64,000 bases of DNA. It comes from Cohnella silvisoli. GTDB lineage: Bacteria > Bacillota > Bacilli > Paenibacillales > Paenibacillaceae. The stretch covers positions 186,001 through 250,000 of the forward strand of contig NZ_JAIOAP010000009.1 in assembly GCF_021190915.1 (NCBI RefSeq), in the 5' to 3' direction. This document shows, one piece after another, positions 53,287-62,697 of this stretch; positions within the stretch are counted from its first letter, which is position 1, and each line of letters starts with the position of its first letter. The position numbers and the translations under genes are program-made. The notes below the pieces were generated by a model that saw only the letters and a program-made list of their open reading frames with translations, searched no databases and was not told where the DNA came from.

Positions 53287-56200
53287 TTACAAACCCGTAT
53301 AAAGAACCGTCGGAGTCCATACCGTCGTATCCCCAGTATTGGTTCCATTCTTGTTGACGACGAAATAAACCAAATCATTCGCCGCTACAGAGATGCTGAT
53401 ATCATGAGAAAATCCAACAAAGTTGTTAGCGGCAATGGCTTGCCAGCCGCTTGCCGGCCACACTTGAGTTCCATTCTTCATGATCTTGACGTTTACCCCG
53501 TCGCCTATCCCGTTATAAATATCTTTCTTCGCATTACCCGTAATTTGGACTGTACCCGCTTTCGGTGCTTTCCATGCTCTAACAGAATCATTGGTATCGG
53601 GATGCTGCCAATTATATCCGACCAAGGCATAGGTTTGCGCACCTTTCCATCTGTTGTTGACAGTATCCCAGGTCATATCGCTGTAACTGGTGCCGTTCCA
53701 TTGTTTGTAAGACCATTGATTGGTTTCCTGTACTGAACTGAAGCCGCTTGTAGCCGAAAAAGAATTATATTCTACACCCGTGTATCGGACAGTTGGATCC
53801 CATACCATCGTGTCGGAAGTAATGGTTCCGTTCTTATTGACGACAAAATAAATGAAATCATTCGCCTCTACAGGAATGGAAATATCGTGGGAAGCTCCAA
53901 CAAAGTTGTTAGCGGCAATGTATTCCCAGCCGCTGCTCGGCCATACCTGGGTTCCATTCTTCATGATCTTGACGTTTACCCCGTCGCCCAAACCGTTGTT
54001 GGAATCCTTCTTCGCAGTGCCCGTCAGTCGGACTGTACCTGAACTCGGCGCTTTCCAGGCTCTCACGGAATCATTGGTATCGGGGTGCTGCCAATTGCTG
54101 CCGACGATGACGTAGGTTTGGGCGCCGTTCCATCTGTTGTTGACGGCATCCCATGTCATATCGCTATAACTGCTGCCATTCCACTGCTTGTAATACCATT
54201 GATTCGTTCCCTGTGCCGAGCTGAACCCGCTTGACGCCGAATAATTTTCATACTCGATCGTCGGGTCCCAATGTGTCGTATCGGACGAATTGGTTCCGTT
54301 CTTGTTGACGATGAAACGAATCTGGTCATTCGGAGCGACGCTGACCGTCAGATTATGCGAGACGCCTGTAAAATTGTTATAGGCGATCGATTGCCAACCG
54401 CTGCTTGGCCAGATCTGCGTGCCGTTCTTCAGGATCCTCACATTTACACCGTCTCCGAATCCGGAATTAGACGCTTTCTTAGCCAGTCCGGCAACGTTGA
54501 CGACACCTAACTTCGGAGCAGTCCAAGTTCTCACGGAATCATTCGTATCTGGATGCTGCCAACTGCTGCCGATAATAACATTATCCTGCGCGCCCTTCCA
54601 CCTGTTATTGCCTGAATCCCAGGTCATATTGCTATAAGCGGTTCCGTTCCACTGCTCATATGACCATTGATTCACTCCTTGTGTCTGGCTGAACCCACCC
54701 GATGCCGAATACCGATCCGTCTGATTTGTGGTAATCGTAATCGATCTGCGGTAAAGGTTGTCAATCGTATAATCGCTCCACGCTTTGCGGGGGTAAATGA
54801 TATCGAAATTGCCGTCTACCGTAGTTCCATCGGCAGCTCCGCCCACATAATCCACGAAGGTGGAATACGGCTGCATGACCGAACCCGCCGTCACACTGTC
54901 CACGATGGCCTCCATGCTCCAATTAATTCCATCCGATGAAGAGTACAACGTTAATTTGCTGGCGTCATGGGTTTGAATGGTCATCAGATATTTGTTGATG
55001 GCGGTATTGAATGTGGCGTCGGAATGCGTGTCCTCCTTGCCGTACGTATTGTCAATAATCCGATCTCCAAGACTTGTAAATGCATTGCCGGACCAGCTGC
55101 CATTCGAGTATTTGGTCCATGTTGTATTCTGAAGATTTCTGGCAGCGGCAATTACGTCCTGAAGATCGGCTCTTGCCACCGCAATATGTCTCGGATAAGC
55201 TCCCAGTTCATTGTTGACACCATCGTTGTAGTAAGCGTAGATATAGTCGCCGATTATGACAATAGGGGTTCCGCCTACATTCAAGTCCTCATTATAAGGC
55301 TTCAACATCTCGCCGCAAAATTCCCAAGTTGCGCCATTGTCATTGGAATAGGCTACTCCAAGACTGAATTTGGGAATTCCTGACGTTTGTCCAGCAGGCC
55401 ACCGCTCGTTGTGTGTAAATCCGATCAACTCGTTGGGTCCTATCTTGTAATAATTCATGATCCAGATATGATACCGATAAGAATCGCCCTCATGGCCGTT
55501 TTTGTCAATCAATTGTTCTCCGCCAGACGAAACATAGGTTTGCATCGGATCATCAGAAGGGCCTCTAAAATGCTGTGAATACGGACCGTGATAGAAATTC
55601 ATAGAGTCGTCGTTATCTTTCATCGTACCGAAGGTTGAATCCATCGTGATCTGCATTTGAGCGTCCGTATACAACAAATCTGCATCTCCGACATTGATCG
55701 TGTACGGAAGATCGGGACCTGAAACCGATACATTGTCAAAGTGCCAGCTGCTTGTGCTTACCACCAGTCCCGCATAACCGCTAGCGAACGTTGCGTCGTT
55801 ATAATCGATTCTAGGGGTCGTCTCGTTATTCACGTAAACTTTAATGTTCGCGCCGCTGTTGACGACCCTGACATGGCGAAACGTACTAAAATCAATGCCG
55901 GTCGATGCCGAGATAAGAACCTTATTTACTTTGTATAGCTCCACCGAACCATTTGCCCTGATATAGAGCATAAATCCGCTTTCAAACGGGTTGTCACTGG
56001 CAATCATCTTCTTGAATTGAAGACCCGCCCAGCTTAGATTGCTGCCGCCGTTGTTCACTACCTTCAGATCGAAATCATACGTGGCGTCTCCCCAACGCTT
56101 GTCCTTGATTCCGGTAAAGTAAGTGCCGTTTGTCGTCGTGCTTTGGATGTATGACCCTCCTGACACGGACCAGCTTCCGGAGAATTCCGACCAGTTGCCG

Positions 56201-56328
56201 TTTCCTGCATCAAATGTGTCGTAGAACGAATTTCCGGCGGCCAGCGCGGTATGCCCCGGCAAAGCGACTACCGATACGCCAAAAACCAGAAGAAAAGCTG
56301 CTGCCCAGTTGCAAAGCTTTCTAAACAT
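53287..56328 (-). CDS. Secreted glycan-active protein: CBM66-like, propeller-like and three C-terminal modules
   Basis: A 1013-residue secreted protein. A signal peptide (about 1-30, ending GHTALAAG) and a concanavalin-like domain recalling CBM66 or 3-keto-disaccharide hydrolase folds (about 32-205; DNVSVSGPD at its end) come first. A five-bladed propeller-like region resembling DUF4185/GH43/sialidase proteins (about 215-535; VAYSNDNGATWEF, KLTLYSSSDGINWS) follows. Three about 150-residue modules start near 540, 693 and 851 and match those of 41885-45781. Catalytic residues were not identified. The ATG at 56328 has AAGGGAGG before it; a longer frame to 56415 covers its promoter and hairpin and is rejected. 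It is a single-gene unit with its own promoter and terminator, likely repressed by CcpA. Confidence 0.82.
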   Translation of the reverse strand: MFRKLCNWAAAFLLVFGVSVVALPGHTALAAGNSFYDTFDAGNGNWSEFSGSWSVSGGSYIQSTTTNGTYFTGIKDKRWGDATYDFDLKVVNNGGSNLSWAGLQFKKMIASDNPFESGFMLYIRANGSVELYKVNKVLISASTGIDFSTFRHVRVVNSGANIKVYVNNETTPRIDYNDATFASGYAGLVVSTSSWHFDNVSVSGPDLPYTINVGDADLLYTDAQMQITMDSTFGTMKDNDDSMNFYHGPYSQHFRGPSDDPMQTYVSSGGEQLIDKNGHEGDSYRYHIWIMNYYKIGPNELIGFTHNERWPAGQTSGIPKFSLGVAYSNDNGATWEFCGEMLKPYNEDLNVGGTPIVIIGDYIYAYYNDGVNNELGAYPRHIAVARADLQDVIAAARNLQNTTWTKYSNGSWSGNAFTSLGDRIIDNTYGKEDTHSDATFNTAINKYLMTIQTHDASKLTLYSSSDGINWSMEAIVDSVTAGSVMQPYSTFVDYVGGAADGTTVDGNFDIIYPRKAWSDYTIDNLYRRSITITTNQTDRYSASGGFSQTQGVNQWSYEQWNGTAYSNMTWDSGNNRWKGAQDNVIIGSSWQHPDTNDSVRTWTAPKLGVVNVAGLAKKASNSGFGDGVNVRILKNGTQIWPSSGWQSIAYNNFTGVSHNLTVSVAPNDQIRFIVNKNGTNSSDTTHWDPTIEYENYSASSGFSSAQGTNQWYYKQWNGSSYSDMTWDAVNNRWNGAQTYVIVGSNWQHPDTNDSVRAWKAPSSGTVRLTGTAKKDSNNGLGDGVNVKIMKNGTQVWPSSGWEYIAANNFVGASHDISIPVEANDFIYFVVNKNGTITSDTMVWDPTVRYTGVEYNSFSATSGFSSVQETNQWSYKQWNGTSYSDMTWDTVNNRWKGAQTYALVGYNWQHPDTNDSVRAWKAPKAGTVQITGNAKKDIYNGIGDGVNVKIMKNGTQVWPASGWQAIAANNFVGFSHDISISVAANDLVYFVVNKNGTNTGDTTVWTPTVLYTGL

Positions 56329-56350
56329 TACTATTCCTCCCTTGATTTTT

Positions 56351-56387
56351 TTAACCGGATTAGGCTCATGATACCTAATCCGGTTAA
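56351..56387 (-). other. 5-prime leader stem-loop upstream of the ribosome site
   Basis: A perfect 14-base inverted repeat (56351-56364 with 56374-56387) and a 9-base loop, located between the promoter and the ribosome site of the 53287-56328 gene. On the minus strand it is followed by a run of A, not T, so it is not an intrinsic terminator. Possible roles are mRNA stabilisation, a translational switch or an operator. Confidence 0.6.
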
Positions 56388-56393
56388 GCATTA

Positions 56394-56422
56394 ACTTTAT
56401 TGAAAGCGCTATCACATTTCAA
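56394..56422 (-). promoter_or_regulatory. Promoter with perfect cre site for CcpA
   Basis: Minus-strand -35 TTGAAA (56417-56422), 17-base spacer, -10 TAAAGT (56394-56399). The spacer contains TGAAAGCGCTATCA (plus strand, 56401-56414), a full match to the cre consensus TGWAANCGNTNWCA. CcpA bound here would block RNA polymerase, so the gene should be repressed by glucose. Confidence 0.75.
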
Positions 56423-56467
56423 AGGATACCTCCACTTCTGTAGAAAGAAAATAGAAGATTCCTAGAC

Positions 56468-58567
56468 TCAATTTGTAAAATTTATCGATTGCCCCGCTCC
56501 GAATAGAACGAAACGTGCGCTGGGTGTTTCGAAAACAACCTCAATGGCGGCGTGCCCGGACTTGTCGCGGGTTACAGACACGCCCTCTGTATGCCAGAAT
56601 ACCGTATCCGGAAGGCCCCTCGTGATATAACGGTAAGTGCCCGGCGTGGAGGAAAATATCACGACTGCTCCCTTACCTGTTCTGGCTGACAGCTTCTCGT
56701 GAACCTCGGGAGCGCCGCCGACCTCTCCTTCCCTGACCGGATCGCTTTCCGTGATATCATCCCTAATCTGCTTGTAAAGCGCCATTACTTCACCGATCAA
56801 TTGCCGTCCTTCATCCGATACCGCCGGAAGGTCTCCCCAGATGCCGTTCTGCCCAAGAATCAGCGAGCCGAGAGACATCAGTTGGTTATCTCGTGGATCA
56901 TCCGGCAAATAGTGCGTCAGAAAAAGCACGGATGGAAACCACTTGTCGTAATTCAAGGGCGTTCGACAAATCCAACCTCTGGCCGGACCGGGATAGAAGA
57001 ACACGTTCCAGAGGTCCGTTTCTCTGTCGATCGGTACATCGTAATTAAAATAGTAAGGCCCGTTATTGACGAGAAAATATTTTCCTGCGGACAGGAATGC
57101 AAGCCCTGCCGAGCGTCCTCCTTCCGTGATGTCAAAATCGACGATCACCTCCGGACAAGCCTCGCACAGCTTGTCTACTATGCGGGTCATCGCCTGAATT
57201 TGCTGAAACGCGTAGCTGTCTGCCCGCTCTTGACGCGAGTGCTTCTCCATCCCATGGTCGTGGCTGGGATCCTCGCAGCCGTATTGTTCGATTGCATCCC
57301 ATTTGAAGTAATCAACACCAACTTCCTTCGCTAGCCGGATCAGCTCGTCTGCGAAGGCATCGGCATAACGGCTGACCAGGCAGAAGGGCAAACTTTCCTC
57401 CGTCTCCCAAATTTCGAACGGCTTCGCCTTCTCTCCGCCTTTGGACATCACGCATTCGGGATGACGAATCGCCATCTCGCTCGATACGGCTGCGACCGTC
57501 GGATTGAACCAAAGCCCCAGCTTCATACCGTAGCTGTTCAGACGCTCCTTAACCTGCTTCAAACCGTCCGGGAACCGCTCGTTGCTGACCCGCCAATCAC
57601 CCGTTTTCTCATACCAGCCTGTATCAAGAACATAGACGTCGATCCCCATCTCATGCGCCGCATCGATCTCCTTCAGCGTCCACGCCAGGTTCATGTCGTC
57701 CAAATATTTCTTCTTGCGCCAGTTGCGGTTGCGTTCCTGATAATTCCATGTGTTATAGAAAATATAAGGTTTACGGCTTTCCGAATTCAGCGTCTGATGC
57801 TGGAGCACGAAGGAACGGTAGTCGGAAGCAAGCGCAGCCTCGTTGCCTGTTCGCAATGCCGCCTGCAGCCAGACGGTGCTGTAAGGCCGTTCCCCGTCCG
57901 GACATTGCCCGTCAAGATAATTGCCCTTGACCGCCTCCAAGACAACTTTCCGGTCAGGCGTCAATCGGTAGCGAATGAACGCGTCTGGAGACTGAGAGCC
58001 ATGCTCGTAAGCAAACAGCGCTGACACCGTTCCGTCACCAGCCGTCAGCAAAGGACCCATCGCAGTCTGGCCGCTGTCGAAGTGTTGCTCGTAAAGCGGG
58101 CGCTCGGTCAGACAGAAGCTATGAACCAATTCCATAAATTCGGAGAAGCGGAGCTCCTTCGCCTCCGGGAAGTCGTCCAATGGGAGCGTCGCATAGCGGA
58201 GACGATCAACGCCTTGCCGCTTCGTGAGTCGCCTTCCATTTTCCGAGGTCAGTTCATAACGGAACCGGATGACTGAATTATCGTTGTCAGGCACCCGAAC
58301 AATCCAATCAATCCGTAAATCCGATGCTCCATGAATCATGCCGCCAACCCGGTATTCCGTGGTGCCGTTTCCCATCTGTCTTGGAGCCTCACGTTCGGCG
58401 ACTGACTTCAACACAACCGGAATAAGTTCTCCCTCCATTTCGAACGCCGGGGCTCCAATAGCCCATTCCCTGCCGCTGCTCCGGTCGGTGATCGTCCAGA
58501 ATCGCGCTTCCTCTCCATAGAATCCCAGCTCTACTCTTTCATTACGGCAAGTCCATAACTGCCTCAT
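56468..58567 (-). CDS. Alpha-galactosidase, GH36
   Basis: A 699-residue cytoplasmic enzyme of clan GH-D. An N-terminal super-sandwich (about 1-270) precedes the barrel. The motifs DVYVLDTGWYEKTGDW, MKLGLWFNPTVAAVSSE and DYFKWDAIEQYG are visible; the Asp of KWD (near residue 423) is the expected nucleophile. The length is close to typical GH36 enzymes (about 700-740). Its ATG overlaps the stop of the GH78-like gene by 4 bases, so both are made together. It should release terminal alpha-galactose from oligosaccharides imported by the transporter encoded upstream. The KWDAIEQ sequence differs from the KWDMNR of well-studied members, so related substrates are possible. Confidence 0.87.
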   Translation of the reverse strand: MRQLWTCRNERVELGFYGEEARFWTITDRSSGREWAIGAPAFEMEGELIPVVLKSVAEREAPRQMGNGTTEYRVGGMIHGASDLRIDWIVRVPDNDNSVIRFRYELTSENGRRLTKRQGVDRLRYATLPLDDFPEAKELRFSEFMELVHSFCLTERPLYEQHFDSGQTAMGPLLTAGDGTVSALFAYEHGSQSPDAFIRYRLTPDRKVVLEAVKGNYLDGQCPDGERPYSTVWLQAALRTGNEAALASDYRSFVLQHQTLNSESRKPYIFYNTWNYQERNRNWRKKKYLDDMNLAWTLKEIDAAHEMGIDVYVLDTGWYEKTGDWRVSNERFPDGLKQVKERLNSYGMKLGLWFNPTVAAVSSEMAIRHPECVMSKGGEKAKPFEIWETEESLPFCLVSRYADAFADELIRLAKEVGVDYFKWDAIEQYGCEDPSHDHGMEKHSRQERADSYAFQQIQAMTRIVDKLCEACPEVIVDFDITEGGRSAGLAFLSAGKYFLVNNGPYYFNYDVPIDRETDLWNVFFYPGPARGWICRTPLNYDKWFPSVLFLTHYLPDDPRDNQLMSLGSLILGQNGIWGDLPAVSDEGRQLIGEVMALYKQIRDDITESDPVREGEVGGAPEVHEKLSARTGKGAVVIFSSTPGTYRYITRGLPDTVFWHTEGVSVTRDKSGHAAIEVVFETPSARFVLFGAGQSINFTN

Positions 58568-60939
58568 ATCCCTATCACCCGCTTTAATGGCATACCGGTT
58601 GAATTCACAATATCAACCCGGTAATCAGAAGGAATTTGCATAGTCAATTTCAATTCTCCATCCTTCTTCTCCCACTCGACTCGAATAACATCATCGCCAA
58701 TAGGGATCGTACCCGAGCACGCGTTTAGTTCGACTGTTCCGGGGTGAAGCTCGATCGTTCTCCGAACGGGATCAATGCTCACACCAAGCAAATCTCGGTA
58801 CAGGACACGCACGACATGGGAAGCAAACCCGTGATTGCAGCTGGCCACGGGGCCGTCATGTTCCCATAAAGTACCGGTCGTCTTCGCCATATGTTCAAAG
58901 AAAGCAGGCAATTCCTTCAGCAACTGATTGGCGCAGCCCTCTAACGAAAGCACCTCCATCCGCATGAAGTTGCCGACCAACTGATTGGTATGGGGAATAT
59001 GCGGATAGTTCCTCGCCTCCCCTCTATACAGGGGACCGAATTGTTCTAGAAGTATGCGGAACAATTCGGGGTAGGAAGCGCTGTCGGCTATTCCGAAGAA
59101 GAAAGCATAATACTGGCAAACTTCCGAAATGTGATTCTCTGCTTCCAAATGCCCATCGATGCGAACGGCGTTGTCGACGAAAAATTGTCCGTTGAAGGAC
59201 TGTTCCCGAACCGTGGCCCGCACCTGTTCCGCATCCTTCTCCCATTCAGCGATTTCGTACAAGCGGGCGGCTGCGGACAATGCTCCCGCGTAGAGCATGT
59301 TCGTCGGGTAATTCACATCCTGCACCCATTCGTTGGCATCCGTACACTCGACGAAGATCCATCCGTCCAACCTCTCCAGAAGCCCGTCTTCGTTTCGGAA
59401 ACCTTCGAAGTAACGGAACAACGCACATACCTTCGTCTTGAACGCCTGCGCCATCTCTGCGTCACCGCTTCTGAGGACGTATTCCTCCAGTTGGACGACA
59501 AACCACAGCCCCCAGTTCGGAATGAAATTGCCGTCGTAATGATCCGCCGGATAACACATCGGCAGCATCCCTTCCGGTAAATTCCTGAAACCCGAAGGCA
59601 GCAAATAATTTTCGAAGAAAAATCGTTCCAAGCCCGTGTGCCCGCTAACATCGAACGCCGTCCGCGCGGTAAAGAAGCTGTCGCACAACCAGCCGGCCCT
59701 CTCGCGCGAAGGACAATCCATGAAGACGTCAACCGTGTTCTGACGGTAGGTTTCGATGCCGGCCCTGAAGATCGAATCGATCGCCGCATTACCGCTGGAA
59801 AATGCAGCCCGGTCGACATCCGCGTTGGCGTATTCCCGCAAGTATAACCCCCGGACTTGAGCTTCCCCTTTCAGTACAAGAAGCTTTAAATACCGCATCG
59901 AATTCGGTTCCAAAGCTTCGATCTCATAGGTTCCCGGCTGCAACTCATAACCGATGACATTGACGGCATCCAAGCGCAGAAAATCAATATCCCCATCTGT
60001 CAGAACCTCGTCGAACAAGAAATATAACCGGGTCGGCACCGAACACGCTATGGATGCTCCGACGAATCCGGTTAGATTTGTGCCGAAATCAACAATCTGG
60101 TAACCAAACTCTCCGAGTTTCAACGCTGCATCCAGGTCATAGGGGATATGCAACTCTTGCCGCACATCGGCGACTGCCTCCTGAAGAAACAAAGACGGAA
60201 TCGTCTCCAACGCTTCCTCTCGATAGCCAAGATACGTGGACCCGACTCCCGTCAGGGAACGATCCTTGCGGTAATTGTCGAGCTGCCCTCGCATGGTTAC
60301 GGTTCCTTGCTGAATCCGGGCTTCAGGGTGCCTCAAGGTAAAGTCGGGATAAGCGATCCCCCGCGAGAGCAGCGACTTATCCTCAACGACATTCCATTGC
60401 GCGGACGTACAGAATGGCGCAACGGATGATTTTCGCCAATCCGCATACCAAGGATAAAGACGATAAACTTCCGTGAAGGCCCGTTGAAAGCTGTACCTCT
60501 GCGTCTTGCGAATCCGCTCGCTTAATAGACCGGCCTCGAATCCAGCCTGATCACCCGCTCCCGTTGACGCCAGCACCAGACCGTCGTCACGGACGACCTC
60601 AGCCTGGACAAAAGAAGGTTGGTCAAGCGTGTAGAAGCTGTTCACGTTGTACCCTGCTACTTCGATCGCCACGGTTACGTCTCCATCAATTATCTCTTCC
60701 GGAAGCTCCCATTCGTCGATCCTGTAATAGCCGTGCGGGGCCGCCGCCGGGCCGTGACCGATGAATTTTCCATTCGCGAAGCACCGGTAAATAGAAGATG
60801 CGGCGATGCGCAGCTTCAATCGTTCTCCGGGTTCTCCATGAACGATTGCCCGATAACCCGCAAAAACGTTCTTTTCAGTCTCCAAGCCAGTCAGCCAAAT
60901 GGGCTGGGCTTTCCTAAAACTTCCCGAACTTTTGTTCAT
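58564..60939 (-). CDS. Alpha-L-rhamnosidase-like six-hairpin glycosidase (GH78-like)
   Basis: A 791-residue cytoplasmic protein. Beta-sandwich domains fill the first 380 residues (LRIAASSIYRCFANGKFIGHGP resembles the GH78 carbohydrate-binding domain). DCPSRERAGWLCDSFF near residue 408 corresponds to the DCPxRE-GW-D signature of GH78 with its catalytic acidic residue. An alpha/alpha barrel follows to about residue 710 and a small beta domain ends it. The ATG at 60939 has GGAG 9 bases before it; a TTG 15 bases upstream is in frame but less likely. Removal of alpha-L-rhamnose or a similar deoxy sugar is the best guess. Co-operonic with GH36 and the importer. Confidence 0.82.
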   Translation of the reverse strand: MNKSSGSFRKAQPIWLTGLETEKNVFAGYRAIVHGEPGERLKLRIAASSIYRCFANGKFIGHGPAAAPHGYYRIDEWELPEEIIDGDVTVAIEVAGYNVNSFYTLDQPSFVQAEVVRDDGLVLASTGAGDQAGFEAGLLSERIRKTQRYSFQRAFTEVYRLYPWYADWRKSSVAPFCTSAQWNVVEDKSLLSRGIAYPDFTLRHPEARIQQGTVTMRGQLDNYRKDRSLTGVGSTYLGYREEALETIPSLFLQEAVADVRQELHIPYDLDAALKLGEFGYQIVDFGTNLTGFVGASIACSVPTRLYFLFDEVLTDGDIDFLRLDAVNVIGYELQPGTYEIEALEPNSMRYLKLLVLKGEAQVRGLYLREYANADVDRAAFSSGNAAIDSIFRAGIETYRQNTVDVFMDCPSRERAGWLCDSFFTARTAFDVSGHTGLERFFFENYLLPSGFRNLPEGMLPMCYPADHYDGNFIPNWGLWFVVQLEEYVLRSGDAEMAQAFKTKVCALFRYFEGFRNEDGLLERLDGWIFVECTDANEWVQDVNYPTNMLYAGALSAAARLYEIAEWEKDAEQVRATVREQSFNGQFFVDNAVRIDGHLEAENHISEVCQYYAFFFGIADSASYPELFRILLEQFGPLYRGEARNYPHIPHTNQLVGNFMRMEVLSLEGCANQLLKELPAFFEHMAKTTGTLWEHDGPVASCNHGFASHVVRVLYRDLLGVSIDPVRRTIELHPGTVELNACSGTIPIGDDVIRVEWEKKDGELKLTMQIPSDYRVDIVNSTGMPLKRVIGI

Positions 60940-60960
60940 ATTGGTCAACTCCAACTCAAA

Positions 60961-61782
60961 CTATCCTTTAATCGCGCCTGCAGTCATTTCCTCGATGATA
61001 AACCTTTGACCGATCGAATAAACCAGCAGGATGGGCAGCATAGCAATAATCAAATCAGCGAAAACGTAGTTCCAATCCGTCCCGAATTTCGATTTAAACA
61101 TATATACGGAAAGCGGAATCGTCCATTTTTCCGAATTGCTGAGCAAATACAACGGCCATTGAAAATCGTTCCAAACCCCGAGAAACACAAATACGGTCGC
61201 AGTGGTGATAGACGGAAGGAGCAACGGCAAAATAATTCGGATAAAGAGGCCAAATCCTTGCGAGCCGTCTACGAAGGCGGATTCATCGATTTCCTTCGGA
61301 ATCGATTTGACGAAGCCGGTCATCATCAGAATAATGAAAGGCGCATTTAACGCGGAATATAAGAGGATCACTCCAAAGAATTGATTGTTCATATGAAGGA
61401 TCTGGAGAAATTTAATGGTTGGGATAATCGAAGGAGGGGCAATTAACCCTGCTACGAAAATGATATAAATAATAGCCGTCACTCGTCCTGAACGCCGCGC
61501 TAGGATAAACGCGGCCAATACGCCAATCCCGATCGTGAGGAGAACAGACCCTACCGTAACAATGCCACTATTCGTAAGCCCCCGAAGCATATTTCCTTGT
61601 TCGAATACGACCGAAAAGTTGCTCCACATCCACTTGCTCGGCAGCGCAAGCGACATAAGCGCCGCCTCTTTCACATTTTTCAAAGAGCTTAGAACAATGA
61701 ATAGAAGCGGGATTATGATCAGCAAACTTAGCAAACACATGATCAGAAATTTAATAAACGGAAGCAGCGTCTTGGCTTTCAT
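60961..61782 (-). CDS. Carbohydrate ABC transporter permease, MalG type
   Basis: A 273-residue permease with six hydrophobic segments. The docking loop reads DESAFVDGSQGFGLF near residue 175, a relaxed EAA motif; ending FIIEEMTAGAIKG. It overlaps the preceding permease gene by 4 bases and has CGGGAGG before the ATG. It lies 21 bases upstream of the GH78-like gene, so uptake and degradation are in one transcript. Confidence 0.94.
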   Translation of the reverse strand: MKAKTLLPFIKFLIMCLLSLLIIIPLLFIVLSSLKNVKEAALMSLALPSKWMWSNFSVVFEQGNMLRGLTNSGIVTVGSVLLTIGIGVLAAFILARRSGRVTAIIYIIFVAGLIAPPSIIPTIKFLQILHMNNQFFGVILLYSALNAPFIILMMTGFVKSIPKEIDESAFVDGSQGFGLFIRIILPLLLPSITTATVFVFLGVWNDFQWPLYLLSNSEKWTIPLSVYMFKSKFGTDWNYVFADLIIAMLPILLVYSIGQRFIIEEMTAGAIKG

Positions 61783-62648
61783 AATTGAACCTCCCGTTTA
61801 CGCAATACGTATAAAGCGATAAACGAAATGACGGCTATGGCGATAAACAAACATACATTTGCCGCGGTTCCATAGGCGTACATGCCTTCCGAAAATTGAT
61901 CGAAGATATACGTATTCACGACTTCGGTCGCGTCGCCCGGGCCGCCGCTCGTTAAAGCAAAAACGATTTCAAATACTTTGAGCGAGCCGATTAAGCTCAA
62001 TATGACATTGATCGTGAAGGAGGGAGCGAGCAATGGAAAAACCACATGCCGAACCCGTTTGAAATAGCTGCTTCCATCAATAATAGAAGCTTCGATCATC
62101 TCTTTGGGAATCATCAGGATCCCTGCAATATAGATCGCCATCGTAAATCCGGAATACTGCCATACGTTGGCAACGGAAATGGAGTATAACGCAACATCCG
62201 CATTGCCTAGCCAATCCGTTGTGATAAAGTCCAACCCCAGAAATCTAAGAAATTCGTTCAGGATGCCATCCGGTTGATAGATTGCCGAGAATACGTACCC
62301 GATGATTAATGTGCTTAATACGCATGGAAGAAAGAAGATCGTCCGAAACCAATTCCGCCCGACGATTCGGCTTGTCAGAACAAGGGCTAGGCATAAACCT
62401 AGCCCGTTCTGCAATACGGTAACGATTATGGCGTAAATCATCGTGTGCTTCATCGCATTCATTAAGTCACCGACATCCAGAAGATCTCTGTACTGCTGGA
62501 GTCCGACGAATTGAATGCTTTCTTTATAAATATTCCAATCCGTCACGGAATAATAGAACCCGGAAAGCGTTGGAATGATATAAAGCGACCCATAAATCAA
62601 TAGCACCGGAAGCAGAAGCCATAGAGGATACATCTTTCTGATGTGCAT
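61779..62648 (-). CDS. Carbohydrate ABC transporter permease, MalF/UgpA type
   Basis: A 289-residue permease. The first membrane segment ends in LSGFYYSVTDWNIY, and the docking loop reads IEASIIDGSSYFKRV near residue 188, again with Ser for the second Ala. TAGGGAG precedes the ATG at 62648. It pairs with the 60961-61782 product and the binding protein cut by the right edge of the window. Confidence 0.94.
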   Translation of the reverse strand: MHIRKMYPLWLLLPVLLIYGSLYIIPTLSGFYYSVTDWNIYKESIQFVGLQQYRDLLDVGDLMNAMKHTMIYAIIVTVLQNGLGLCLALVLTSRIVGRNWFRTIFFLPCVLSTLIIGYVFSAIYQPDGILNEFLRFLGLDFITTDWLGNADVALYSISVANVWQYSGFTMAIYIAGILMIPKEMIEASIIDGSSYFKRVRHVVFPLLAPSFTINVILSLIGSLKVFEIVFALTSGGPGDATEVVNTYIFDQFSEGMYAYGTAANVCLFIAIAVISFIALYVLRKREVQL

Positions 62649-62697
62649 GATTTACTCAACTCCCTACCCGAAAGCTTTCTCTAATTGAGTTTCTGCC

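Noticed and set aside
53287..54720. Tandem repeats considered as a CRISPR or intergenic repeat array
   Set aside because: The repeats are about 450 bases long, in frame and encode protein modules.
56351..56387. Perfect inverted repeat considered as a terminator
   Set aside because: On neither strand is it followed by a T-run; on the minus strand an A-run follows and the next gene starts close by.
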